From Polyodon spathula (Eukaryota > Chordata > Actinopteri > Acipenseriformes > Polyodontidae): 64,000 nucleotides of DNA. Position numbers and translations under genes: made by a program. This document shows, in pieces, positions 46,802 through 58,704 of the stretch. The notes beneath the pieces were generated by a model. It did no database searches. It saw nothing but the letters and a program-made list of their open reading frames with translations, and was not told the DNA's origin. The stretch lies in the NCBI RefSeq assembly GCF_017654505.1, contig NC_054541.1:47989486-48053485 (forward strand). Direction: 5' to 3'. Within the stretch, counting starts at the first letter, position 1. Each line of letters opens with the position of its first letter.

Positions 46802-47110
46802 ATGGCGTCACCTTTTCTACAGAGTGGTAGATGTTGGTGCTATAATTACAAGAAGGGCTTCTCGTCGGGAGAGGGTGTTCCATGATCGCCAGGACCCGAT
46901 TAATAATCCTGATTCCACCCTGTACGGGTGAAACCTCTTCTGTAGGGATGGTATCCTTTATCTGGCGGATCTCCTAAAACCCTGTCTTGAGCAACCAACC
47001 CAACGGAGCAGAGCCCTTACTCATATACAGGTACTCTGCATAACGCTAAGATTCATGGCCTGTGGAACATTTTTTGTACACAGTTGGCAATGCCGAAAAG
47101 TTCCTTGAAG
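46802..47110 (+). pseudogene. PIF/Harbinger (HARBI1-like) transposase remnant
   Basis: The ATG at 46802 reads MASPFLQS. After a one-base frameshift the sequence continues VVDVGAIITRRASRRERVFH, then DRQDPINNPDSTLYG, a stop (TGA), CRDGILYLADLLKPCLEQPT, then QRSRALTHIQVLCITLRFMA and CGTFF. This is the characteristic N-terminal part of HARBI1-type transposases (…RYRxSRDGIxYLxxLLKP…, LRFxAxGxF). The catalytic core beyond 47110 is missing or unrecognisable. Confidence 0.75.
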
Positions 47111-50100
47111 TTTATACAACAATACTTGTCAATTGTCATCCAACAGGTACATTAAACTCCAACTCAATATAATCAAATTGCACTTCATCTATCCTTCAGA
47201 ATTGAAACCACTAGAGCGTTGAGGTATACCTCAGGAACCAGTCTGAAATTGTTAGCAACTGTCTAAAGCAGGGGTGTAAATTAATGAAATAAATGAATAA
47301 AAGGTTGTAGCTGCGCGATATCTGAAAATATGTCCTTGAACCAGCTGGAAGATGTGAAGAGTGTGAAAATGACTTGTCATACCTACATGTGGCTGTAACT
47401 ACTTCAATTGGTTTTCAATGCAAGATTACTCTGAAAACTCCCAGTCATATCACTTCTAGTAAATATTGAGTTTACGGTAAAACATATGTCTCAGTCATAT
47501 TTTGACCAGACCACAGGCTCAGGCAGTGCTTCATGCAGCAGCAGATAGAAAGACAGGAAGCTAATTAATATATACTAATACCACAATACCTCAGCTAGCA
47601 AGAATTGATAGAAACTGCACACTGTACAGTGACACTTTCTCAGCAATCATCATTTAAATGTTTATTAGTAAAACATTGCAGCTTGGGCAATGAAACTAAA
47701 AATAAATAGTTCTAACCAAGAAAAAGTATTTATTCAAACTTGCTCACAATAACCGCTAAAGAAAGGCTGCGCTGGCACTTTATAACACAGACATCTTATT
47801 CAGCATTCGTTTTATAACTAAATAAATATTAGGCCTAGTACGTGGTTATCTTTCCTAATGTATTTACTTTTTTGCTGCAAGAGGAGCTGCGGCTTCCTCC
47901 GGGAGACGAAACGCTTCAGCCCCGCTCCAGCAGCCAAACCTGGGGTGAGCCCATTCCCTCTTCCCCTGTCCCGACCCTTGTCTGTCACTTTCAACTGAAC
48001 TCCCGACCATTGTTTAGCCAGGCTATTTATAGTTTTAAAACTGCTATTTAAAATTAGTGGGAATGTTACACTTTTATATTTTTGTAAAAAACATAGTGTT
48101 GATTACATGGTGCTTTATGCATGGTTAATTCATGGATAGTTACATTTTTGCTTCACTATAGTGGATTATAGAGAGGGAGTTATTTTATTTTGTATTTTAG
48201 TCAGATGTGTGTTGTGTCCCGAGGCGCCCCCACCTTCTCCCCTGTTAATGACGTTCTTCAGTTATAGTGCTCATATTGTGTCCCCACCGAGATCTGCGTT
48301 TGTGGTGAGGGAGGACTGTACTGCAGACTCCACTACTGCTCGCACCGTTGCAGTGTTGGCAGGGCTATTAGTGTTGAATCTTTCAAGGTATTGATTACAT
48401 ATGAAGGTGCGCTCGTAAGGGAAGAATTACTATACAAACACGAAAACAAACAAAATAAAAAATATATATTTCATGTGCAGGGCCTCAACTTTGCCATCCT
48501 TAAATTAAACATTCAGTATGGAGGCATTTTTTCATAAAACCTATAAAGGTAATTATGTGCTGATGTGCTGAGCTATAACCATTTAAATGCATAAATAATA
48601 TGATAATATTATTTTGCCAGATTTGTTGCTTTCTTTCGTGCAACTCGTATGAACAAGAACAGCATCTTGAATGTAACTTCCCAGAATAAATGCTCTAAGT
48701 TATACTTTAAATTGTTGTAATGTGTTACCTTTATATTTCTTGAAGAAAGCATTAACAGCGGGATAGTGCAAACATTTACTTTAAAATGGAAGTTGAAGTT
48801 GGATGGTTTTCTTCACGTTTATTGGGTTGTAACGACACACACACACTTTTTGTAAACTGCCAATACCTACTATATCCCAACAGACTAATACAAAAATAAA
48901 ATGGTCTAAATAAAATAAGTGACAGGTTTTTTTCATTCACCAAAAAAAAGGGCTTTAAATTGTTGTTTTGCTCCTTTTAAATTGTTGTTTTATACTGCAT
49001 TTCTCTAATCAAGGCCTATTACATCCTTTGTGCAATCTGTTTCTATAAATAGAATGGTACAGACTGAATTTATCCTTGCAACTCTTTAAGAGTTTGCAGA
49101 AGCAACAGCTATAAATACAAACTGTGTCAACCCTGTCAAAAATAATATCAAGATAAGGAATAAAAGGAGGTGTGAGGAAGATATTCATGTAAACCTCAAA
49201 TAACACACAGGTAAACCAATAGATTAATGATTATATTTGCAAGATGACTTGTAATGCAGAAAATACTAATAATCACTGGGAACAAATGTTGTTGTCTGAC
49301 TTTTTCAGTAACCATGCCTCATCAGTCAATTTGCAGACTGGAGGCATGCCTTCAGTCTTTATCACTGGCTAGTCCTAGTCTGCTCGATCATCTCATTATA
49401 CAGTGACTGGCATCAGTTTATAATCATATATTTAGGAACCTGTATTGCAGTTGCCTATCCCTGTGCAACAATGCAATATTACTGGGTATGTGACATCCAC
49501 TGCCCCCAGGCATGAAAATCTGTCTTGCAAGAACTGCCAGCCTATCGTTGTTATTCATTTTTTTGTTGTCCCTGTTTTCATCAGCTAAAAGTATTGTTTT
49601 TCACAATGCTGTAAAAACAGAATGCCATGCATATAGGGTTGGTTTGTTTGCTAAGCTAGAGACAATGGCACAAAAATCGTATCATTGTTTGATGACACAC
49701 TGGCCTGACAAAATGACTCATTTCAAGAGCTGAAGACCCTTTGGTCACGCCTACAGCATCTCACCAAAACACCAGTGGAACATTTCTAAACTGGTAACTC
49801 AGTATGAACTGCTGGGTTACAGCTGAACCATGTCAGCACACACATTTTCAGACCACATATTACTGTGTTGTTTGCAAGCTTCAGGCTGTTTAATTGCCTT
49901 AAATGGAATAAGAATAGATCAGCATACTAACCGGTAAGTAAACCTGCTTGTGAAAGGCAAGGTATGTGTTAACAGCTTTGCTAAATTGTTTGCACCTGTA
50001 AGTTAATTCTTAAAAACATGAAAATACTAGGAAAAATGCATAATTCTGACACAAAACACTGAAAATTGATGCATTTTTAAAGTATAACTTGCATGCCACT

Positions 50101-51756
50101 ATGGCATGCACAAGATTTTGAACTTGCTTAAATGAGAATGTGGATATTCATGCATGTAATTATAAACTACAGTAAAGATACAAGAGCCCCAGAATGCATA
50201 CAGCTTTGTCCTTTTATAATATCTACTAGACAATTCACTGACCTTAAATCTTGATGATACGCCTGTTTAGCTCTACTTTGTGGTTCTCTTGTGACTCGCT
50301 CCCACAAAGTAAGAAGACAGTCTTTTACAACAAGAGCAGCAGGCCTGCAAGCAAGAGGGCATCCAGTTAGAGAGTATTAGAGAAGAAACATAATAAGGTA
50401 AGGCTAAAAAATATTGAAATGTATTTGTAGCTGTACTGTAAAGTTGAAGCCAGTCCTATTGCTGTACCAGCAAGATGGCCAGTTATGTTCTTGTCATACA
50501 ACCCACAGGAATGTAATCTTTACTCAATAGGTTTCCTTATCAGCTTCTCTCTGTTGTGCAGAGACACTGAACAGCATCACGTGCCATCTTTAAAATAAGC
50601 TTAACCCTACTGTACAGTATATTGCTTTAATACTACTTTTTTTTTGTGACATTAACCCATAGCTTTAAAACACTCATAATATAAACCATTAATAAACTAG
50701 AAAGAATACACCATTTATATCCTTAACACTTTTTACATCTGTAAAAGTTTTCTTTTTTGTAGCAACTGGCAGTCCAGGCTCCCTCCTTTTCATCACACAT
50801 TACACCCTCATCATTATTGTAAAAAAGGGCCATGTCTGGAGTACATAACATTAACCCACAGCTGTAGCTTCCTCCGCCCACACAATGGAGCCACAAGACA
50901 GTTTCATTTCATTTCAGTTAGTTTTTTCACCTAATTCTTTCTTTTTTGATTATCATCATGCAGCGCTGTAATTCTTAAGCAGACCTCTTTTCTCTGTCAT
51001 GATCGACAAACTGAAAACGTTCCCCTGTGTGATGGGAAATACATACTGATGATTCAGGTGAAACACTCTGGGGTGATAGACCGCACTTATTAACCAACAT
51101 GCTGAGCGCATACTCTCCAAGTAAGCATATACGTAAGGGAAATGCATTAAAACACAACATCAGAATTTTCCAAAAAAAGTTTTTCAGAAAATTTGGTTCT
51201 GGGACGGGCAAAGCCATCAGCAGTTTTAAAAAACAGACAAACGATGGCATTTGAACCATACAGTATATGGCTTTTTGTGCAAAAATGTTGCATAAGTGTT
51301 TCAACATATAACATGTTTAATGAGCACTAAAATAACGAAGCTTTGTGTAGTCATGTCAATGTGACTCTTTAAGCTAAGAAAGATAAATAATTGTACTTCA
51401 ACATTTTTCACTGTCTGCGATTCATGCTCTTTTCACCTACTGTACCTCATCTTACTCCAGAGATAAAGAGATCACTAAAATTCAAACGGTAAGCAGACAT
51501 TTAATAAATTGAGGAAAGGGACTGAAACAATATAGGAAGAGCAGATTTTCACTGTAACTGGTTGATTAGAATATGCAAGGAGCATTGTTTTAGTAACAAA
51601 TAAGACTGGTATCTCGCATTTACCAGTAGCATATCAAAGGAATGTATAAGTGCATGTGGAAGACAACATTTCAGCTCTTTGAGTCCTAGTTCAAATGAGT
51701 TCTGCACTGTGGTTTAAGATGGTAAGAGGTAGGTAGCACACCCATGGCCAGTATTA
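47111..51756. other. Intergenic DNA, no gene seen
   Basis: No supported gene. The frame at 49512-49733 begins with a leader-like hydrophobic stretch but lacks a splice donor in frame and any downstream exon. GC-richer islands at 47880-47960 and 48200-48380 carry no recognisable coding signature. Confidence 0.45.
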
Positions 51757-52028
51757 ATGCCCTTACACACCAGACACGACACGATGCGCGACACGAGAAA
51801 ATCAATAAAACCTCTGCTTTTCAATAGCGCTCTTCACACCAAAGGCGACACGACAAGCGATGTTACTGCGACACAAATTCCAACATGAGCGATGAAAAAA
51901 AATAGAAACTTGATTCCATTTTTGCGAATTCGTTGCGCAACAAATATACAACTGTGCAATTAGAGAAGAGCTTCATGGCATGTGGTTTGAAATCAAACAC
52001 TGTTTCACTTCGTGACGGGGTGCCCACC

Positions 52029-52701
52029 TGTAGGAGGTTAGTGGGCTGAGTCAGATGGTGGTGATGATGGGACTGGCAAAAAGTACACAGGAGGCTTGAT
52101 TAGTTTTCCCCGCAGCAGGGATTTTATTTGTCTGGCCGTATATGGCCACCGACCAGTATTTCAATCAAAAAAAAAAATAGAACAAAAGTAATGAAATAAA
52201 AATAGTCAAAATAAATTCCCCCACCAATATCAATGATAAAGGAGGAGGAGAAAATAAAAAGGTACAACTAACAAAGTCCCGGACACAATAAAAGATTAAA
52301 AAAAAAAAAATAGATATACGTTCCACTGGCGCTCCCGCGCTGACCTCTAGGGGGCTCCCGGTCCTGGGTAGGATTTTAGTGACGAGGTCCCAGTCGTTCT
52401 TCCGGCTACCATTCCGAAACACCGTCTCCTGTCTCTGCAATACAACACACTTTTATACACAATAACCAGTTTAGCAACACGTCTCCTTTCGCTGTTCCCC
52501 AGGACTGAGCAATCGTGCTCAGATCGTACCGTCCTTTAAATACTGTTCGACCCCGCCCTTAGCCTCGGCCCATTTCGCCGCTGTACCCAATCGGCGTACA
52601 TAGTAACTCTGACTGGGGTACGTGACGCGTCCCGTTTTATGCAACGCCACCAGCGATCGGGAGGATCGACCACAGCTCCGACCCATTGCACCCCCGTCAC
52701 A
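52029..52701 (-). repeat. 3' LTR of element 2
   Basis: 673 bases with TG…CA ends (TGTAGGAGG … CCCGTCACA), matching 57103-57863. It lacks about 88 GC-rich bases present in the other LTR at about 57700-57787. The polypurine tract (minus-strand GAGGGGGGAATA) is next to it. Confidence 0.9.
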
Positions 52702-52719
52702 TATTCCCCCCCTCAGAGT

Positions 52720-53346
52720 GGAGCCGTAGGCCCACTCGGCCTCTCCTACCTCCCCAATTGACCTCCCTTCTCTTGAAAAGAAATCAGCATTTTGGTGTTT
52801 CTTAGCCGCACGATGTCTGATAGTATATTGGAAGGGTTGCAGCGCCAGACTCCACCGAGTAATCCGGGCGCTCGTGTCCCTCGTCGTGCTTAACCACTTA
52901 AGAGGGGCGTGGTCTGTGACGAGAGTGAATGGTCGCCCCAGGAGATAATATTTAAGGGAATTCATAGCTCATTTGATGGCGAGACACTCTTTTTCTATTA
53001 CTGAATAGTTTCTTTCTCGAGGAGCCATTTTTTTACTAAGATATAGGACGAAGTGTTCGACTCCATTGATCTCCTGAGACAGAACAGCCCCCAGACCAAT
53101 GTCTGAGGCATCGGTCTGGAGGATGAACTCAGGTGACACTAGGGCTGGAGCTTGGGAGAGAGAATGCTTTTGATACGATCAAATAACTGGTTTTGTCCAT
53201 TGTACTGAATTTGGGGAGCCCTTTTTCGTAAGGTCAGTGAGGGGTCCGGCAATGGTGGAAAACTCGGGGATGAATCGGCGATAATAGTCCGCCAGTCCCA
53301 ACAATGACCTTACTTGGGCTTTGGTGCGAGGAATCGGAGTCTCCAC
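52720..53346 (-). pseudogene. RNase H domain of element 2
   Basis: Recognisable pieces include FILQTDASDIGLGAVLSQ, then MNSLKYYLLGRPFTLVTDH, then ITRWSLALQPFQYTIRHRA and HQNADFFSREG. A stop just before MNSLKYY (near 52966, apparently TGG to TGA) and a TAG near 53347 interrupt it. Confidence 0.8.
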
Positions 53347-54321
53347 CTAGGCCTGGACCTTGGAAGCGACTGGTTTCACTCGTCCGTTACCCATAATGAA
53401 CCCTAAGTATTGAGTCTCTTGCTGCCCAAATGTGCATTTCCCCAACTTGACTGTTAGCCCCGCCTCCCTCAGAGATTGAAGAACGGCCGCTAATTGATCC
53501 AAGTGCTCTTTCCAGGTAGAGCTTAAAATAACTACATCATCAATATATGCCGCTGCATACCGATGATGTGGGGCTAATATCGTGTCCATCAGTCTCTGAA
53601 AGGTAGCTGGGGCTCCATGCAACCCAAAGGGCATGGTTCGAAACTGAAATAACCCATCTGGGGTGGAGAATGCCGTTTTCTCCCGCGAGCTGTGGGTTAG
53701 GGGAATCTGCCAATATCCTTTTGTCAGGTTCAGAGTTGACAGATACCTCGCGTCCCCCAGCCGGTCAAGGAGTTCGTCCACTCGGGGCATGGGGTATGCA
53801 TCAAATTTGGAGACCGCGTTTACCTTGCGGAAGTCAACACAGAAGCGAGTAGTACTGTCCTTCTTGGGTACCATTACTACAGGACTGCACCACTTGCTCT
53901 GTGAAGGTTCTATGACTCCCAATTCGAGCATACTCTCTACTTCCCGGCGCAAGACCTCTCGTTGACTCACTGGGACACGATAGGGACGCTGCCGAACTAC
54001 TACACCCGGCAGGGTGATAACAGCATGTTGGATGACGTCGGTTTGGCCAGGCACCTCCGAAAAAACATTCCCAAACACCGCCACTAACTGTTCCAGCTCT
54101 TGTTTTTGGCGGGGAAGTAGCTGGTCCCCCACCTTAATCGAAGCTGTGGATTCTGGAGCCCCTATTTCTGGTCCATAATCCTCTCTTACGCTATCTTGCA
54201 TAATAAATACAGCCTCTCGCTCTTGCCAGGGTTTTAACAAATTAATATGATAAATTTGTAGGGGCTTTCGGTGGTCCAGTTGCTGAATTTCATAATTCAC
54301 TGGCCCTACCGCCCGAACCAC
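53347..54321 (-). pseudogene. Reverse transcriptase domain of element 2
   Basis: Motifs: LELGVIEPSQSKWCSPVVMV, FCVDFRKVNAVSKFDAYPMP, LSTLNLTKGYWQIPL, FRTMPFGLHGAPATFQ, AAYIDDVVILS and LGFIMGNGRVKP. The first catalytic Asp, present as TLDL in element 1, is Asn here (TLNL), so polymerase activity should be lost. The N-terminal part of this frame (INLLKPW) is the end of integrase, so the domains belong to one polyprotein. Confidence 0.87.
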
Positions 54322-55254
54322 TTCATAAGGGCCTTGCCACTTTGCATACAGCTTTGATTCAGTGGAGGGAAGGAGTAACAGTACCCGGTCACCCAGCCGA
54401 AAAGTTCGAAGACTTGCTCATTTATTATAATGCCGCATCTGCTCTTGCTGGGCGTTTCGTAGATTCTCCTGGGCTAATCCCCCGATTAGTTCCAAACGGT
54501 CCCGCAGGAGAAGGACATATTTAGCCATATTTTTATTATCGAATTCTCGCTCCTCCCAGCCCTCTCGTATCAGGTCGAGAATACCCCGTGGCTGCCTCCC
54601 GTACAATAGCTCAAACGGGGAGAACCCCGTAGAGCTCTGGGGCACTTCTCTCACTGCAAACATGAGAAAGGGGAGGAGCTTTGCCCAATGTTTCTGTTCT
54701 TGATCTACGAAACGCCTCAGCATCTGTTTTAGGGTCTGATTAAATCGTTCCACTAATCCGTCCATCTGTGGATGGTAAACTGACGTGCGGATGGAGCTGA
54801 TTTTGAGCATTTTGTAGACCTCTTGCAGGGTGTCCGCCATAAAGTTAGTCCCTTGGTCCGTTAAGATCTCTTTGGGAATCCCTACTCTAGCCATAATGTG
54901 AACCAATTCTCGGGCGATGTTTACGGCATTAGTAGAGCGCAGCGGCACCACCTCGGGATATCGTGTTGCGTAGTCCACCACTACCAATATGTGCGTATAT
55001 CCTGAGTCGGCTGGCAGCAACGGTCCTATAATGTCCATCGCAATGCACTCAAAGGGGGTACCAACCAGTGCCAGAGGAACCAGTGGAGCCAGGCGCACTG
55101 TAGCCGGCGCTACTAGCTGGCATTCGGGACACCCCGCTACATATTTCGCCACATCACCGCACAGTCCCAGCCAGTAAAATCGGGCCAGTATTTTTTCCAA
55201 AGTCTTTTCTCGACCCAGGTGGCTGGAAAAAGGGATATCGTGTGCTAATCGCAA
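54322..55254 (-). pseudogene. Integrase of element 2
   Basis: H2C2 zinc-binding region (LAHDIPFSSHLGRE … GCPECQ) followed by DDE core residues in MDIIGPLLP, LTDQGTNFMADT and DGLVERFNQTL. The open frame runs 55254-54418 and ends at a TGA after MRHYNK that looks like a mutated Arg codon. The reading resumes downstream into VNYEIQQLDHRKPL and INLLKPW, the GPY/F-type end. Confidence 0.87.
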
Positions 55255-55292
55255 TATCTCAGCGCGAAAAAGTTTTGGAACGAGTAACTGGG

Positions 55293-56190
55293 TTACAGGC
55301 TGCCCTGTGCCCGAGGCTCGGGATACTCTATATAGTAGTCACATGGACACGATAAAATGGGGAAAAACAAGTGGCCCTGCGCCTTCAACTTCCTTCCCCT
55401 CGATCGACCGGACCCGTTCCCGGGTGTGTACCAGAGTAAGATCATTATTCTGCTCCCACTCAAGGTCCACATCCCGGTCCCAGGTCGAAGGTATTTCGAG
55501 CGGTGGTAGTGTAGCATCTGCCCTTGGGGCCTCAGTGGCCAGTTCCCTTGGATCACACTGAACTCCCACCCCCTTCTTTCGTTTGGTCGGTAACGCTCTC
55601 CCAACAATCCCCATCCTTGTCTTGCTGCTGCCCACTCAAGCTTCTCAGCCCTCCGCTCTCGTTTTGTTTTCCGGGACCGAAACTTGGTGGTAAACAGATC
55701 CGCTTTCAACAGGAAGATTTCGCCAATCTCTCTTCCCGTTGCTGTTTCCCTCTCTTCAGTTGAGGATGGGGTCGGTACTGGGTGTAATTCATGGTAAAAA
55801 GGCCAGTCCCGACCCAATACTATGGGGTATGGAACCCACCTTGCGACAGCCACAGTTACACGGCATGTCCGACCCTTCACGGTCAATCTAACTTTAGTGG
55901 TAGTGTAGGTCTTGGTGTCCCCTTGGATACATGAGATTGCCACAGTTCCTTGAGGCCGCCAAGCCACACCTTCCAAGAGAGCTCCAGATACAATGGTGTG
56001 GTTACACCCCAAGTCCACTAAAGCGTGGGTACTCACAGTGTCTATCTGAATAGGGACAAGACAAGGTTCCTCCCGACCCCTTCCCCGGTACTTACCCTCT
56101 GCCGGTGTAAGGTATCGAGAGGCCACGTCGCACTCCATGGCGGCAGGACACACCCGGGCCAAGTGGCCTGGTTCGTGGCATCAAAAGCAG
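55293..56190 (-). pseudogene. Zinc knuckle and protease of element 2
   Basis: The knuckle reads C-F-stop-C-HEPGHLARVC, with a TGA inside the zinc-binding motif at 56181-56183. The protease core is ALVDLGCNHTIVSG. The usual catalytic D-S/T-G is D-L-G here, so activity should be impaired. PIVLGRDW follows, as in retropepsins. Confidence 0.8.
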
Positions 56191-56399
56191 ACCGGGGTGG
56201 TGGACGTTGCAGGAGATGGCTGCTTGTTTCTGGGTCCACCATAAGAGGGGCTTCCCGGTTTTGCTGTGGCCCAGCTGGGGGCTAACTTCGCCCTCCACTT
56301 TGGAGGCAAAGCGCCTAGAGGGTCGGTGGAAGCCGGGGGCCTCACTGCTGTCGTGCGCGGTGTCATCTGGGCTCGGGTCCAGGTGGGCGGAGACGGGTT

Positions 56400-57082
56400 T
56401 CGGGGTTCCCGTCATTCCGCAGCGTCTTCATATGCCTCGGCCAGTTCAATGGCCTGCTCCAGGGATTCAGAAGCACGACGTGCCACCCAGTCCCGAGTCC
56501 CCGGTCCCAGTACTGCTGCAGGGTTCTTGTTTCTGGGCGGAGCCATCAAGTGAGGTGATCCCACAGCTGTTGGGTCACTTGCCGTGGCCGGGCCCCAGAA
56601 GGACGCACATATGCCCGGAACTTCCGTTCAGGCGGCGAAGAATGGCTGTCTTTACTTTTTGGTAGTCCCTGGCCTCCTCATTACCCATGGCCTGGTAAGC
56701 AGCCTGGGCTTCCCCAGTGAGGCAGGGACCCAGGTGTAGCACCCACTGATCAGCTGGCCAGGATGACGCTTCGGCGACCCGCTCAAACATGGTCAGGAAT
56801 GCCTCCGGGTCGTCCTCCGACGTCATCTTTTGTAGCCTGATCTTGGGCGTGGCAACTCCTGCCTCCGTCGGGGCTGATGCTTTGATGGCTTGTTGGACCT
56901 GGGCCAGGACCACGGTTTGTACAGACTGGCAGAGGGTAACCATCCGGTCCGCCATCGCCTGCATACATGCCACTCGTTCGGCTTCCCTCTGGGCGTCTCG
57001 TTCCTCACGTCGACGCTCCACTCCATCCCGGTGTCTCTCCAGATCCTCTAGGAGGAACTTGAGTCCTTGCCAGTCCAGACTC
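56400..57082 (-). pseudogene. Gag of element 2
   Basis: Starts MSLDWQGLKFLLEDLERHRD with a charged coiled-coil-like N-terminus (RRREERDAQREAERV). MTSEDDPEAFLTMFERVAEA and CLTGEAQAAYQAM then match the capsid-like part of element 1. The open frame to 56575 is followed by a break. A different frame keeps DWVARRASESLEQAIELAEA near 56450-56495, the end of a SCAN-like segment, so its middle is deleted or frameshifted. Confidence 0.75.
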
Positions 57083-57083
57083 A

Positions 57084-57100
57084 TCCCATTTCTGACACCA
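57084..57100 (-). promoter_or_regulatory. Primer-binding site of element 2
   Basis: The + strand TCCCATTTCTGACACCA ends two bases before the LTR at 57103. It resembles the 3' end of tRNA-Leu, as does the site in element 1. Confidence 0.7.
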
Positions 57101-57102
57101 CT

Positions 57103-57863
57103 TGTAGGAGGTTAGTGGGCTGAGTCAAATGGTGGTGATGATGGGACTGGCAAAAAGTACACAGGAGGCTTGATTAGTTTTCCCCGCAGCAGGGATTTTA
57201 TTTGTCTGGCCGTATATGGCCACCGACCAGTATTTCAATCAAAAAAAAAAATAGAACAAAAGTAATGAAATAAAAATAGTCAAAATAAATTCCCCCACCA
57301 ATATCAACAATGATAAAGGAGGAGGAGAAAATAAAAAGGTACAACTAACAAAGTCCCGGACACAATAAAAGATTTAAAAAAAAAAATAGACATACGTTCC
57401 ACTGGCGCTCCCGCGCTGACCTCTAGTGGGCTCCCGGTCCTGGGTAGGATTTTAGTGACGAGGTCCCAGTCGTTCTTCCGGGTACCATTCCGAAACACCG
57501 TCTCCTGTCTCTGCAATACAACACACTTTTATACACAATAACCATTTTAGCAACACGTCTCCTTTTGCTGTTCCCCAGGACTGAGCAATCAAGCTCAGGT
57601 CGTACCGTCCTTTAAATACTGTCCGACCCCGCCCTTAGCCTCGGCCCGGTCGCCGCTGTACCCAATCGGCGCACATAGTAACTCTGACTGGGGTACGTGG
57701 CGCGGCGGCCGCGGACTTCCGCGTTTGGGCGGAGCGAGCGATCTTTCTGGAATTCCCGGATGGTTCGACCTTTGCCTTTTCACCGATCTCGTCCCGTTTT
57801 ACGCAACGCCACCAGCGATCGGGAGGATCGACCACAGCTCCGACCCGTTGCACCCCCGTCACA
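57103..57863 (-). repeat. 5' LTR of element 2
   Basis: 761 bases, near-identical to 52029-52701 except for a GC-rich extra segment of about 88 bases at about 57700-57787 (GGCGCGGCGGCCGCGGAC…). Confidence 0.9.
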
Positions 57864-57907
57864 CCACGCCTTGGGTGTATTTTTTTTTTTTTTTTATGCA
57901 GGTATTA

Positions 57908-57909
<2 letters not shown>

Positions 57910-57950
<41 letters not shown>

Positions 57951-57983
57951 TATTATTATTATTATTATTATTATTGTTATTTT
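57910..57983. repeat. (TTA)n microsatellite
   Basis: About 24 TTA units with one interruption, inside the right arm of the Harbinger-like element. Confidence 0.95.
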
Positions 57984-58704
57984 TATTATTGTGTTTATGT
58001 GCAGACGGACGAAGGCCGTCCAACATGATTATTTATTATTTAAGATGACGGTGAAAATCGTGCGCTTGTGTTTTGCTTATTTATTTAAAAAGCTCTTGCA
58101 GAAGGTGACCAGTGATCAGAGGTGGTCATTTGTATAAAAACCTGCAGCTTTCTGCACTACAGGAGAAGAGTGTCAGAGGCGAGACATGAGTCTAACTTAA
58201 TAGAGAAACAATTGCTATATCTAAAATATACTTGTATAGAATTGTTAGTGTTCATTTCCCTTTGGCCAGAGTGCCCTTTTATACAGGAGAACATCTCCCA
58301 ATTAGCAACAATTAATCAATGAATTAACTCGGTAAATGGTCACCTTCTGCACAATGTTTTTAAATAAATAAACAAAACACTACTACTACTACTATGAAGA
58401 AGAAGAAGAAATGAATACCTACATGAATAATAAAATGCACACAAGGGGTGTGCACCCCGTCACACACTTTCACTGAAAATGGAGGTAAAGATCATACTTG
58501 CAATACCTAATTTCCCTGACCTATAATAATAATAAGACATTTTCTATTGTGTTTGTTAGTAATCATACGTTATGAAAGATCTGGCAAATTTCCAGCTGTC
58601 GCATCGTTTCTGTGATCGCTTCTGGTGTGCACTGTGTTTTCGCAGTGAATTTGTCGTGTTGCCCCAGTAAAAATCGTGCAGCGTCTGGTGTGTGAGGGCC
58701 TTTA

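Larger units (their letters stand above)
52029..57863 (-). mobile_element. Gmr1-type Ty3/Gypsy LTR retrotransposon (element 2)
   Basis: On the minus strand the order is 5' LTR (57863-57103), primer-binding site (57100-57084), gag (57082 to about 56400), zinc knuckle and protease (56190-55293), integrase (55254-54322), RT (54321-53347), RNase H (53346-52720), polypurine tract and 3' LTR (52701-52029). Integrase before RT is again the Gmr1 order. The flanking CCACC/CCACG may be a 5-base target duplication with one mismatch. Several nonsense codons and altered catalytic residues show that it is inactive. Confidence 0.87.
51757..58701. mobile_element. Harbinger-like non-autonomous DNA transposon, split by element 2
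   Basis: The outer ends ATGCCCTTACACACCAGAC (51757) and the reverse complement of the right end, AGGCCCTCACACACCAGAC, form imperfect terminal inverted repeats. Inward sequence remains related (ACACGACA…, GCGACA…). TTA flanks both sides (51754-51756, 58702-58704), matching the 3-base TWA target preference of PIF/Harbinger elements. Without the LTR element the host copy would be about 1.1 kb. The right arm holds a TTA microsatellite. Confidence 0.6.

Noticed and set aside
49512..49733. Leader-like open frame MKICLARTASLSLLFIFLLS
   Set aside because: It resembles a cytokine first exon, but no TATA box, in-frame splice donor or following helical exon could be found.
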